A DNA stretch of 64,000 nucleotides from Malurus cyaneus samueli (lineage: Eukaryota > Chordata > Aves > Passeriformes > Maluridae). The position numbers and the translations under genes were made by a program. The DNA lies in assembly GCA_009741485.1 (NCBI GenBank), contig CM019236.1:64959397-65023396 (forward strand). Reading direction: 5' to 3'. The stretch's first letter is position 1; each line of letters opens with the position of its first letter. The notes under the pieces are model-generated. The model ran no database searches, was not told where the DNA came from, and saw only the letters and a list, made by a program, of their open reading frames with translations. Of this stretch, positions 25,961-38,552 are shown in pieces.

Positions 25961-28494
25961 ATTGCTTTCTCCTCGAATATTTCTTTTTGTATTCCCATGA
26001 GACTTCAGTAGGATTTGCTTCTAATTGAACTCTACATCAATAAATGACTTGGCTACTAAATTTCAAGACAAATTGATTATTTTCTAGAGGCTGATCCAAC
26101 ACTTGTCTCTGTAGAGCATTCTCTCATCATTTCCAAAATTATTCTACTTGCTGTTTTATTTTTCCTTAAATAATTTTAATGTTTCCAGCCAACCCATTTT
26201 ACACGGTGTGGTCTTGTTCAGACACAAGCTCTTAACTTTGTAAGTCTTTTGAGGGGCTAGTCCTTGAACAGTGAGTCTTTGGCATCGTTAGGACTCTCTC
26301 TATGCGTCGAGCAGAAATGTTAACAGATGTCAGGAGGGGGTTTACCGCTCTGTGGGAGTGGCTGACGCTTAGAAGGAAAGTTGGAACAGATAAAGGGATA
26401 TTAACTACTTGCCATATCCCAGAGAAATACAAAAGAGATAATCCTATAACGCAAATGCTGACTGATCACGGCAGAACAGGACATTCGACCCCTGGACACA
26501 TAGAGCCCAAATGATTCAATTCCATCTGGAATGTCAGCTACAACAAAGAGATTTGATGTTGCAAATAATTGACACGGACGTCATATTTTAAGTGTCTGTT
26601 GTTGGAACATCTTAATTTCACTGAGACCTTCCGTTTGTAGGCCATATGGCACTTGAAATGTGTAGAAGTGGTTGCCAAAAGGAAAGAAGAATTTAATAAG
26701 CAGAGAAAGAAGTGAAAGAAAGTTCACAATAGGGATAAGGGACAGTCTTTATCCGATGAACACACGAAGCCTATAATATTATTTTTTAGTAAGTTACGCA
26801 GTGGAAATCAAACTCATTTTATGATTTGTGAGTCCTAGCAATCTCTGGAACGTTATTTGAGTCCTCTCTCCAGAAAAAAATAAAACCTCTTTAGTATCTC
26901 TACGCAAGTTATATGTGGAAATTTTATGAAGAACTACTAAATGACCGTGTAGCATTAGCATGATGATGGAAAACAAGTTTGATGATATAATCTCTCTGAA
27001 GACTAAGGCCTTATGGAAAGCAGTTTATGAGAGTTAAGCATTAAAAACAATAAATCCAACAGAAGAAAGAAGAAATCTATTGCACTAACTGAAGATCTTC
27101 GTACTTCTAATGTGGACTTTATGTTCCCAAAGGTCTACAAAGGGAGGACAAGACTGTTCTGTCTTGCACAATGTTTCTAATTCTGAAGAAGCTGTCTGCT
27201 TAACCAGCCTAGGTGTGCGAGAATGTGATGAATTCGGCATGATTAAAGGTATTTGTGGGTCTTCGAACGTATTCAGTAATATAGCGCATTTTCCCAGTTT
27301 CAGTCAATGTAGTTTCAATCCCGATTCATTTCCTACTCTTTATGAAAAAAATAATCTGAGAAAATAGTGTGTGTATGTGCATAGCTGAAGTTTTGCGTAG
27401 GCATCATTTTATAGAACTTTTATTATGAATATTTTCATTTTAAATAATCTATTCTGTTGGAAATACTTAAAGTGCTCGATTCATCATTTGCTACAGTTTT
27501 CTCAATTGTGAGTTCCTAGAGGTAGTAAATGTTCTCTTTTTTTTTTTTGGTTGGTCATAAAGAACTAAACGGCTAGATAGATTGTGCTCTCTCCTACTAT
27601 TGTATATATATGTTTTTTTTGACATATTGGTAGACTAGTTATCATGGGAATTTAGCTAATACTTTAGAAGTGATATAATGTTGTTTTTCTTCAGTTGGTG
27701 ATGTGTCAGATTGAACTTGGGTGGTTGAATATGTATGTGTGGTACCTGTTGCTTATCACGACCTCGCCCTGCCAGCTGATAAGTGAAAAATGGTCTGTAG
27801 AACCCATCACGCGAGTTAACCTCAGCGGCAACTCTCGCTCATCACGAAAAACATTGTGGTCTCACATTGTTGTAAGTCAGGGCCGATAGCTGTGTGTGTC
27901 GCTTCATCTTATAGCAACCAGGTATTTAGAACACGAGGAACAATGAGACTGTCTCATCCTGTATTGACAATGGCGGTATGCACAACCCACGCCACCTTAT
28001 CCAGACCAAAAAGCAACATCAGCACAAACACAGATACAACTAACAATAATGTATGATGTGTTGTTGTGTGTTCGGTGTGCTCGGCTTGCCAAAAATACAA
28101 ACACCATATCAGTACTTCATTGTAGGCGTGAAGATTCGTCACTCTTCCAGGCTTTCGTAGTGTAGTGATGTGGGGAAAACCTGCTCCTGGATGCTGGTCT
28201 TATTACATTTCTAGTGAGAACGCGTTATGTGTGGTGTTGTATTCAAAAAGCAAAATATTTTTAGTACTGGCCTTGGTAAATCTTACTGTTGTTGGTGTCA
28301 AACAAGCTGGATTCATGCAGCATATTTTGTGTTACTCTTTTTTATAGGATCCACTGGGAGGGAACAAAGTGTATACTTAAGATTCACAAATAGGACTCAA
28401 ACTCTTTGCTCTCTTATGTGTGTGTTGTGTGTTGATGTTTTGCATTGTTGTTGATGCTTTGGCTAGAGCTGAAGGTTGAGTTTACTTTAATGAT
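25961..28494 (-). repeat. Noisy reverse-complement copy of 36254-38552
   Basis: Read on the minus strand, this follows 36254-38552 from end to end. Anchors are 25965-26070 (against 38460-38552), 26380-26640 (against 37920-38180), 27470-27560 (against 37060-37150, CTAGGAACTC shared), 27690-27760 (against 36840-36900) and 28170-28494 (against 36254-36545). It is dense in mismatches and indels and about 230 bases longer than its template. It ends at the 25-N gap. The open frames in it (for example 27110-27367) are mirror images of non-coding DNA. Confidence 0.88.
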
Positions 28495-28519
28495 NNNNNN
28501 NNNNNNNNNNNNNNNNNNN
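28495..28519. other. Assembly gap (25 N)
   Basis: Exactly 25 N, the same size as the gap at 10114. The noisy inverted copy ends on its left and the second copy of the 9.4-kb block starts on its right at the first base of the duplicated unit. Confidence 1.
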
Positions 28520-31334
28520 GATCTATTGGATTTTTCTCATTGTTCTGCACAAATGCTTCTGACTGTACAATGGACTTCAGCGGGGCCATAGCTTCAGTGT
28601 TTGATTTTTCATAATTCACTCAAATGCCAGCTCAATGACATTAAGTGGAAAAATAGAAAAATGCTTCATTTTCCACAGAAACAATTTTGAAAATCCATTT
28701 ACATGGAAAACAAAGAGGCATTAAGCCCAGTGCAAATCATGTAGCTGAATACAAAAATCTGAAAGCATAATATTTATTTTCCAGATAACACAATACAAAC
28801 TGTTATTTAGTGCCTGAAAGAACTGAAGAGATCTGACTTCCATGGAAGTGGACTGCTTTTCTAATTTACATACAGAAAAATTCCTTTCTAACCCACTTTT
28901 CCTTTTCTTTCTCTTTTTAAGAAATAAACCTTAAGCAGAAGCTTTTTTGAGAGAATTTTTAAAAGTATAGACTAGTATTTATTAATAAGCTTTTATTTTA
29001 TTCATTCTTGCTTTTGCTTCTCAAACTTTTCAGGTCCTTGAAATGGTGTAAGATTTTCACTGCGTACAACACCGTTTACCATTTGCTGAACTGCAATGGT
29101 CAAGTGAGTGCTGTGTAAATGTCTTGCCAACAATGTTACCAACAACACAGTTAAGTCAAGAAAAAGAACTTTTATACTGAGACGAAAACAGGTAATCTTG
29201 TTAACTGAGAAAAAAAAAAGTAGAAAAGACAATTTGCATACATTTTAATAATAAATGCATATTGTCTAACCAGATAACTCTGATGCTGCAACCTGAGCAT
29301 ACAACATATCTGATTGCACTAGTGAAAGTATGTTTTCATGGTTTAGGTCTATCTCCAGCTGCCCAGCTGCGGCAGACCAAAAGCTAGAGCCTGTAGGGTT
29401 TTGGAAGCCAAAAGGTTTAGGATTATTTCCTTACTCTTTTACCAGGTGGACATTCATGCTTCGAATTGATATAGATCTGTTTCTAGGAAAACTGAATTGT
29501 ACAACTGCAACTGGAAAAGTACAATATAGTATTTACTAATCACCCTTAGGGAATGACATAGGACCTGACAGACAAAAGAAACTTCTCAAGAAAATTTCCT
29601 TTCTTGAAGGACTGAAGGATGTGATCTTGTCTTGCCAGGCTTAAAACTCAGCCTTTCTGTGACATGTTTGGCAGTAGGTCAAAGAAGCTAAGGGAGACTG
29701 CTTTTAAGGGTATACAAATATCACTGACAGCACCTAGTGAAATTCCACCAGAAAATCAGCTTTGTGCATCCACAAATTTTCTGATGTAAAATTTTCAAAT
29801 GTATGCAGACAAATTAACTTCCTGAAATTGCCAAAACCTGAGAGAAGGCAAAAAAAAAAACCAAAAAAAAAACCAACCCCTCCAGAGGCATTCACTCAGT
29901 GTTTTCTTCAAAATAGCAATCATTATCACACAAACAAAATATGAATTGTCTCCTGATGGTAAAAAGAAGTACTTATAACACTAAAGGAATGAGATATTCT
30001 ATGTGCTTGCTGGGATATTGCTTCAGCCAGCTGAGAAATGGTCACATCTCAGCATGGCACATACATAATAATATTTTGTTGTGTGATTATGGAGTGGTAT
30101 CATGCTAACACTAGAAAACAGAAACTTGAAAATGAGAACTATCTCTTCTATTAATAAAGAAAAGAATATGAAAATGGAAAGAAATGATGAAGAATATCTG
30201 ATTTGATGATTGTTTTAATATTGTTTTCTTCATGGAGAACATGCTCCACATGGTTTCATAATCTCTTTCTGTTATTCTTCTAAATAAAACAATTTTTAGA
30301 GATAATTTTTATGTCAATTCATCCTCATATCCCTCAGTGATTTTGAATTATGCAAAACCAGTGATTTAAAAAAATTTCTTCCTTTATTTTTAATTACATC
30401 CTCTTACATTGTGAAAATTACAGTAAAACCTAGCTTCCACATAAAAGAGAAATTGCAGATTCTGATGTTTGCTTTGTAACAGCTAGAGTACAGAATCCAG
30501 CAGTCTGGCTGCTTTCTTTCATATTTAAGCGTTTTTCTAGAAGTCATCCCATTTGAGCTGCATTTTTCCTGCCTTTGTATTTGTTTTTCATTAGGAGGTT
30601 TGTTTGATCTTTTCTAGAGATGACAATGAAGTACACCTCGTGATCACTATTTAGCCAGACATTGCTATGAGCAGGTATTGAATACATTATTGCTTACATT
30701 TTTCAGAAATCTGGAATGTAGATGTTTCAGGCAGCTTCATACAAAAGTTCGTCAGTGTTTTAATTTGGTTCCATCCAGACTATATAACAACTAAATACAG
30801 GTGTCAACATAAATCTGGAAGCAGAAAATGTCTTTAGTGGTTTTATGTCTGCAGCAATAATCAGCCTCAATAGGACAAGATTTTCAAGTGGGTTGCTTAA
30901 AGTTGGCCACCTAAGCTATTAGTAATGACATTCTAAATTTCAAAATAAGGCTATTGGTGAGCAGGTCCTTTAATACTTTGCAAAACAGCATAGCTTAAAA
31001 GATTTCAAGAGTTAGTGTAAAGCTAGATAGTCTGCATAAGATAAAATCTTTACAAAGAGTTTTCTGTTGAAAGGCCTTGATGTCATCATTCATGATGGAC
31101 ACTGCCAAGATTTTCTAAATTACTTCAGCAAAAGATTAATCTTATAACACTGAAAACCTGGTTCAGTCAAGGTTTTCCAACTTTTATGTTTTCCAACTTT
31201 TTTCCTTCTGTCTCAGAAAACTACAGTGAAAGCTACTGCCAGTACGATTTATGTTGGGTTTAAATATCTTTCACACTGTAACCCTGGAACACCAACAACT
31301 GTCCAAGGGCCACAAGCCCTGTTGAACACTTGGA

Positions 31335-31995
31335 AAAAAATGCATGATGGTCTGGGTAGTGTGGGTCTCCTGACAGTGGAAAGCCCAGAAAAATTGACAT
31401 GACAGCAGCTTTCTGCTCAACATATATAGCACAGGTGGCAGCTCTCCAGCAATTTCCACTTCTCGCTCTGCTTACTTTTCCCAGCAGCGCAATGGCAGAA
31501 GTACCATGATTCAAGCTTTAAAAGCATGAACCTCTGGAGAATCTGGCACAAAATGCTATTGAAGCAATTCAGCTAAAGGCAAAGCATTGCTGCCTGCAGG
31601 GTGCATTTCTACCTTGATGAGCTACTTAGAGAAATCAGAAAATGTCATCCAAAGATCTGGAATAAAAAACTTTATGCTGGTCTGATCTTGCCAGTTTAGC
31701 CTGCTGTATTGCTCGTTTGCACATCAACAAGCATATAGACGTTAGCATGAATGGATATGTTTAGCATGGCAGTAGATTATTATAACAGACAGAGATTCGA
31801 TTGCTACTGCCATAACAAGCAGAGCATCTGGCTGATATGAAGCAACTGCCAAGAAAGAATTAAAAATATGCATGTAGTTCTGAAATGGCTTTACTGGTGG
31901 CTTATAAATCAGGAGGTGACCAAGGTGCATATTCACTGTATGGCAGCAATTATGAACTCAGACCTTCTCACTTATGCTTGCCCCATTTGATGCTC
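31335..31995 (+). pseudogene. Second copy of the coding-like trace
   Basis: Counterpart of 19438-20097 with additional single-base deletions and insertions, so its reading is broken further. It adds no independent support for a gene, because the whole block is duplicated. Confidence 0.25.
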
Positions 31996-34900
31996 AGTTT
32001 ATCAATTCATGTGCTGAATTAACCAGCAGTCTTGCATTATTACATCAGTTTAAACACTAATGCTTCTGTGTATTTTTCTTTATTTAAAAGATCACAGTGG
32101 AAAAGCTTTTATGATATCCGCAATTTGAAATTTCCAGCTTTGTTTTCAACAACAGTATTGTAAACAATTTGCATGTGTATTCATCATTAAATTATTTCAG
32201 TAGTTCCAACCAGTTCCATAACAACATCTTCCACAACTGTGATTTGATAGATATGAAGTTTTGGACCATCGAGTCCATTCTGAAGGCAGCAATAATAATG
32301 AAGTTCTTATAATTAACTTCTGTTGATTAATACAGAGTAGGAAAATACCATTGGGGTAACAAGAAGTTAGTGTGCCTGATCTGCTTTTGGGGTGTGTGTC
32401 CCAATATGGTATTGAGTTCCATAGTTTGCTGCAGATTACAATACACTCTATGTATGCATTGTATTGCCCAACCTGCTACCATAATTTATAAATATCTGTA
32501 AGCTTGAGATATTCTTCTACAGAGAAGCCAAATTAATCTGCAAACAAATAAACATAAATTACAGCTCTCTCATCCTTAAGTTCAATAACAAATGAAAAAA
32601 AAGTATATAAATAGGAAAGCAGGTGGCTCAAAGTGTGTCTCAGCATCCTGCTTTTTGCTCTACGACAGCCTGTTTGGATAATAGCAATTGTGTACCCCAG
32701 CAGTTCATGTGACGAGATACTGAATCAAAGGAACATTGTGGCCATGGCAATCTAGAAAAGACAATGAGCAAAAAAGTGAGGGTTGTACAAATAAACACCT
32801 CTTCAACTAACGTGGAATTAATAATTTATTTTTATTCAGGACACTGAAGAATTTCAAATGACAAAAACCTCCACCAAAACAGAAAAATCAAAACCTGAAA
32901 GATTGTTCATGTCAGAATTCAGTCTATTATTATCACCCAATAAAAGAGAAAGAGGAAAAGAGGAGAGGAAAAATATCTGCAACATTAGTGGCTTGCTAGC
33001 TGGAATATGCACACTGTAAACATTTAATACTGCTTATTTATCAATGGACAATTATTTTTCTATTCTGTTATTAAAGCAGCAATGCATAAATGAGATTGCA
33101 AAGTGGGTTGGGAAGCCAAAACTGTAATTAATGAACAGCTTTGTCACAATACAAAGGGAAAGTCATGAAAGAGAAGCTGAAATTAGTGCCTGTGTGGGAA
33201 TACATTAGCTTAATCTCATAGAATTAAACCATTAGTGAAGCATAAGGAATAGAGTTAGAACATGAAAAGAGATAAGGTTGTATATAGGTGGCTTTTTACA
33301 GTATAGAGACTTGAAGGCCAGGAAAGACAGTCAGATTTTGAACCAGAGCCCAGGCTTTTAGTCTTCCTACACTGATGTTTTTTGAGAGCTCAACAGTACT
33401 ACAGAAAAATGTTTTTCTGGAGCTTCTTTCCCCTTTCTTTGATAGACACTTGTTCACTAAAAGAACTATGATAGGATTTTTGAAAATAGAATTTTATACA
33501 ACAATTGATAATTTTTCAAATCTGAGTGAATTCGCACACAGATCTTTTTTCAGGCTTGTTTAGTTTGTAAATCTCCAAATCTCATTAGATTTATCCTCTT
33601 TAAAATACATAAAGTATCTCTATTAAATGAAATATTATCACATATAAAACCACATATATGTATTTATAAATTTATGTATCTTTGACTCAAACACATAGTT
33701 TTTTTTAAGGGGAATAATGTGCTAGTGTAGAGTGTAACCAAGGGACTTTATTAGAATAATTGGTAATGTATGTTGAGAAAACAGTGTAAATAGAGTCTTT
33801 GGAATCCAAATCTCCATTCCTCTATGAACCAATTACATAGGCTTTTTTTTTCCTCACTGCAATATGTTTTATCAAAATAGTCTACTTATCCTCGAAACAG
33901 ATTCACCTTTGATTTGCAAGATTACATGAAAAATTTGTATTATGTTCTCACGTGGATAATAGTGACTGCATTCTTTAGCACCCTAACATGGTACACATTC
34001 CTGTCCTTTAAGTTTCTGTCTTCTACCATGAACCCCTCAGAGGAAACTCACAGAGAACAATGTAGAACAGCCGCCTTTATATTTCTCCATAACACATTTA
34101 GGAGAGGAGGAAATACTAAATCTGGCAAGAGGCACCTCAGTTCCAATCAAAAGAATGTGGCTGGAAAAGGTAAGATTTATTGTGTCTGTTTTCTTCCTTG
34201 AAAGGGGTTTACAGGCTCTTTTCAGATGCCAGTAGGAATCACTCTTTCAGCTGGAGTTAGTCTTAACTTTTATAGAGAACCACAATTTTTCTGCTTTTAA
34301 ATGGCTCCAAGGTTTAAGATGCTAGATTGGTGCCCCATGAAGTGATTACTCAGCCTCTGGTTTGGATAATTTTTTTCTCTGTTTTGTGGTTGGTTTTTTT
34401 TCCCTCTCTACCTCTTCTCTTCCCCCCCCCCCCCAACCAATTTACTTGACCAGTTCAAAGTTCAAGCATTGAAACAAGTTTGAAATGTTCATGCAAAACC
34501 AAAAAACCTTCTCTTATTCATAGAGTAGTGTTTGTTCAATGTTTCCGTTTGAGAAGTGTGTTAAAATAGAATATTTATTGATAACAGCTGATGATAACTT
34601 TGCTTGTTCACCTATATCAGAATCTGCCACATGAGGGATCCAGTATAAATTCTGATTTCACTAAATTCCACAATAGTTCTCAAGAGAAATGCACACAGAA
34701 GCACTTCAAGGCACAGTATTTAAGCCATGCCTGTCAAAGAGAAGTGAACTCTGACATGGCAGAATGGAAGCTTTCACAGTTAGACTTTCCATATGGCAAG
34801 ACTGCCAACTTAAATCCTCTTTGATATGTCCAGACTATTCTAGTTTGCAGCCATCTGACCAGTCTTCCTGTTTACGATAGATCTGAGGTTTAGCTAGAGG

Positions 34901-36941
34901 CTGCTGGGAGTGGAGAAGACAGAAAGCAGCTAATGAAAGAGAAACATTCTTGGAGGAATGTGTCTAAGATGTCTGTACAACTTGCCAAAGAAAAGAATAC
35001 ACGTTTAGCGTATGGCAATCATAAAGAAAATCACATATGGTAGCTCTCTCAGTTGCAGAAAAACATAACGTTAAATGTTCTTAAAAACATGTAACACAAA
35101 CAAACATACATACAATTCTATACATATACATAAAATTTCATGCTTGCCAGTCTGACAATGTTGTCAGGTACACAATTTTGGGTATTTTTGTGTTTTGCAT
35201 ATTAGTGTTAGACTAGAAAAATACCTAAAGATTTCCTCGTCTTCTGCCAATCCCAATGTTAAAAAATTGTATAAATCCATTCTTACATATTTGATGCTAG
35301 TTTCTGACCATCACATATAAGCACAGGAGAAAGGATAAAGATATTTATACCTATATTCGTGCTTTGCTCTCTATCAGAATAGAGCCGTGCTGTCCTCACA
35401 AAGCCTAACACTGCCTTTCCTTCCTTTGCAGTGCACCACTAGGTGTGCATTTGGAGGCATACACAGTGACACAAAGAGATCTGTTTTGGCTTAATTACTT
35501 CTAGGGGCATTGGAAATAACCTTTCTAATGGCATATAATGACACAAACTGATTTTTCTGTCTTTTCCTTTCCACAATTATTCTAGCTGTGGCAGGGCCTC
35601 TGTACAGGGCCTGCACCAAGAATTATAAGCAGTAACATTTTGGTGATTGCTGTGTGAGAAAAACTAGGTGGTTTGATAGCCAAATGATCACTCGTCCCTC
35701 ATCTATGCTATTTAAAAGATGCATATGTGGAGGCAGACAGGGCAGGGAAACAAAGTGAATGGATAGAAAGGAATGTATTAGAAAAGTTTTAAATGTTGTC
35801 TCATTGTAAGGGAACACAGTTGGGCAACTTGCCGAACAGATTTTTAGTTCTTCAACATTTTTTCTTTTACATTTTGTGAAATTCTTGCAAGCAACACTCA
35901 CATTCTTTTTGAGTTCAAATGTTTTCTTTCTGTATAAACCTCAAACCATTATGCAGTTGTGTTAAACCTTTTGATAAGCATCCAAGATTGTTATACACAT
36001 TTACCTCATAATGATATATAATATATGGCTGTGACATTTTGTACACTTTCTCTGAATTCCATTTCATTATACAAAAGATTTATTGTGGGGTTTATTATTA
36101 TTATTATTCTGTATGGCAGGATTAATCAGATGTTTGCTTAAACAAAATTGGATATAGAATTTCTTAAGCTTACTTTTTCATACAGTTGGATAGAGACGGA
36201 ATAATTTAAATCTAACAATCAACAATGGCAAGAAAATAACAGATCTTTTTTGTGACATTAAAGTAAATTTCACCTTCAGCTTGACCATGCATCAAACAAT
36301 AGCATTCATTACTTTGCAAAGATTTTGGTCCTATTGTGAATCTTAAGTACTTACATGTTTGTTTTCCCCAGTGATCCTTGTAGAGTAAATGAGTATGTAT
36401 GCTGCATGGAATCAGGCTTTTGTTGACACCATAACAACAGTAAGATACCAAGGCAAGTACTAAAAATATTTTGCTTTTGAATATGGCAGTCAGTATCTTG
36501 GTGTTCTCACTAGATATGGTAATAAGACAGCATCCAGGAGCAGTTTTTCACTGAATATGCTGGAAGAGTGACAATCTTCACCCTAATGAAGTACTGAAGT
36601 GTTTGATTTCAAGCCGTAGGTAAGATATATGTGTTGTTCATTCTATTTTATGTTATACTCCATTTCATACTAGTCTGAAAAGACGCTCATGTTCCTTGTT
36701 CTAAATACCGCAAATAAGGACACAAAGGAAGCTGCTGGGGCTTCGGCCCTGAGTTCTTAGTACAAAGCTAATTCCGGTGAGGTTGAACACCTTGAGTGCT
36801 ACAACCTATTTTTCACTACCACACATGACTGGCAGGCTGATAAGCAACAGGGTACCTTTTTTCCCCCCCCCAGGTTACAATCTGACCACAACTGAAAGAA
36901 AAGTAAAAAAAATAAGCTTCTAAATATTAGCTGAAATTCAT

Positions 36942-37167
36942 GATAACTAGTCTTATATTAAATATGTCAAAAAAAATTTTTAACTCTTTGTCTTTGCAAA
37001 TTTTATTTAGCTTTAGTTTTTATGACCAAAAAAAAAAAAAAATCGAGACATTTATACTTCTAGGAACTCAGTTTTGAGAAAGTACAAGATGAATTGATGC
37101 ACTTAGAGATTTCAACAGATATATTTTTAAAAATGAATATTTCAGTATATAAAATTCTATAAATGAT
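36942..37167 (+). repeat. 226-bp segment present in copy A' only
   Basis: Copy A reads GAAATTCATTGCTACGCAAT across 25101-25120, while this copy has about 226 AT-rich bases between GAAATTCAT and TGCTACGC. The junctions share a short T/AT overlap. The segment also appears, inverted and noisy, at about 27375-27690, so it is backed by two of three copies. It contains a run of 15 A near 37027 but no recognisable transposon. Confidence 0.75.
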
Positions 37168-37996
37168 TGCTACGCAATCAATTCAGCTATTTGCCACATA
37201 CAGATTTTTCTTCTTGTTATTTTTTCATAAAAGAGATGGGAATGAATCGGATTGAAAAATTACATTGACTTGAACTGGGAAAATGCTGCTATACTTTACC
37301 ATGAGGCTAGCGTTCAAGACCAAATACCTTTTCATCACGAATTCATCACATTTCTGCACAGCCTAGCTGGTTTAGGACAGCTTTCTTTAGAATTAGGAAA
37401 CTTGTGCAAGAGACAGTCTTGGTCCTCCCTTTGTAGCTTTTGGGAACATCTGTCCCTTAGAGTACTGAAAGTCCTTTCAGTTAGTGGCATAGATTTCTTC
37501 TTTTCTTCTGGTTTGGTTTAATCTTTCTCTTCAATGCTTTCCATAGGCCTTAGTCTTCAGGAGAGATTTCATCACTTGTGTTGCTGTACCATGCAAACTT
37601 ATTTAGGTAAGTTTCTTCATAAGAAATTTCACATATCTGACTGGTAGAGATTACTAAAAGGTTTGTTATTTTTTCGGAGAGAGGACACAAATGATCTCTT
37701 CAGAGATTGCTTAGAATCCACAAATACATAAATGTTGGATTTCCCTCGTAATTCTTAAAAAATATATATTAAGGCTTTCGTGTGTTCATGGATAAAGACT
37801 GTCTCCTTATCCCTTTGTAACTTTCTTTCACTTTCTTTCTTCTTTATTAATTTCTTTCTTTCTTTCTGGCAAACCACTCTAACATTTCAGTGCTATATGG
37901 ACTACAACGGGTTCTGGACTTAAGATGTTCCAAACACAGACACTTTTAAATCTGACGCTGTGTCAATTATTATTCAACATATCAGAATCTCTTTGT

Positions 37997-38552
37997 TTGT
38001 AGCTGACACTTCCAGATGGAATTGATCCATTTGGCTCTATGTGTCCAGGTGCATGTCCTGTCTTGCCTGATTCAGTCAGCATTTGTATGGGATTTCTCTT
38101 TTGTATTTCTCTGGGATATGCAGCAGTATTTCATATTCCCTTATCTGTCCAACTTTCTCTAAGCGTCAGCAGCTCACAGGTTAAACCCAGCTCCCTGATC
38201 GTTAACTTTTCTGCTGACTCATGGAGAGAGTCCTAAGATTCCAAAGACTCACTGTGCAGGACTAGCCCTCAAAGACTACAAAGTTAAGAGCTTGTGGTCT
38301 GAAAAGACCACACTGGGTAAAATGGGTTGGCTGGAACATTAAAAATTATTTAAGGAAAAATAAAACAGAAGTAGAATATTTGGTAAATGAGAGAATTTTC
38401 CTACAGAGAAAGTGTTTGGATCATCCTGAATAAAATATCATGTTCTTGATTTTTAGTAGCCAAGTCCTATTATATTGATGTTAGAGTTCATTAGAGCAAT
38501 TCCTGACTGAAGTCTGCATTGGGAATACAAAATGAAAATATTCTGAAGAGAA
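37997..38552. other. Single-copy continuation, template of part of the inverted copy
   Basis: Non-coding AT-rich DNA that follows copy A' and has no counterpart after copy A. Its noisy reverse complement is the first 500 or so bases of 25961-28494, which shows where the chimeric sequence came from. Confidence 0.75.

Larger units (their letters stand above)
28520..37996 (+). repeat. 9.5-kb block, copy A' of the direct duplication
   Basis: Direct copy of 16539-25960. Single-base deletions are spread along it, many in homopolymers. Despite an extra ~226-bp segment (36942-37167) it is only 55 bases longer than copy A, so it has lost about 170 bases net elsewhere. This excess of small deletions is typical of unpolished long-read consensus. 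Unlike copy A it runs on into sequence (37997 onward) that looks like the true continuation. No intact gene is present. Confidence 0.9.

Noticed and set aside
27110..28056. Open frames of 60-85 codons near the second gap
   Set aside because: The DNA is a noisy reverse complement of non-coding sequence at 36254-38552, so frames are created by read errors.
16539..37996. A genuine 9.4-kb tandem duplication as a new biological system
   Set aside because: The chimeric inverted stretch, placeholder gap and deletion-rich second copy favour an assembly artefact; reported only as something to test.
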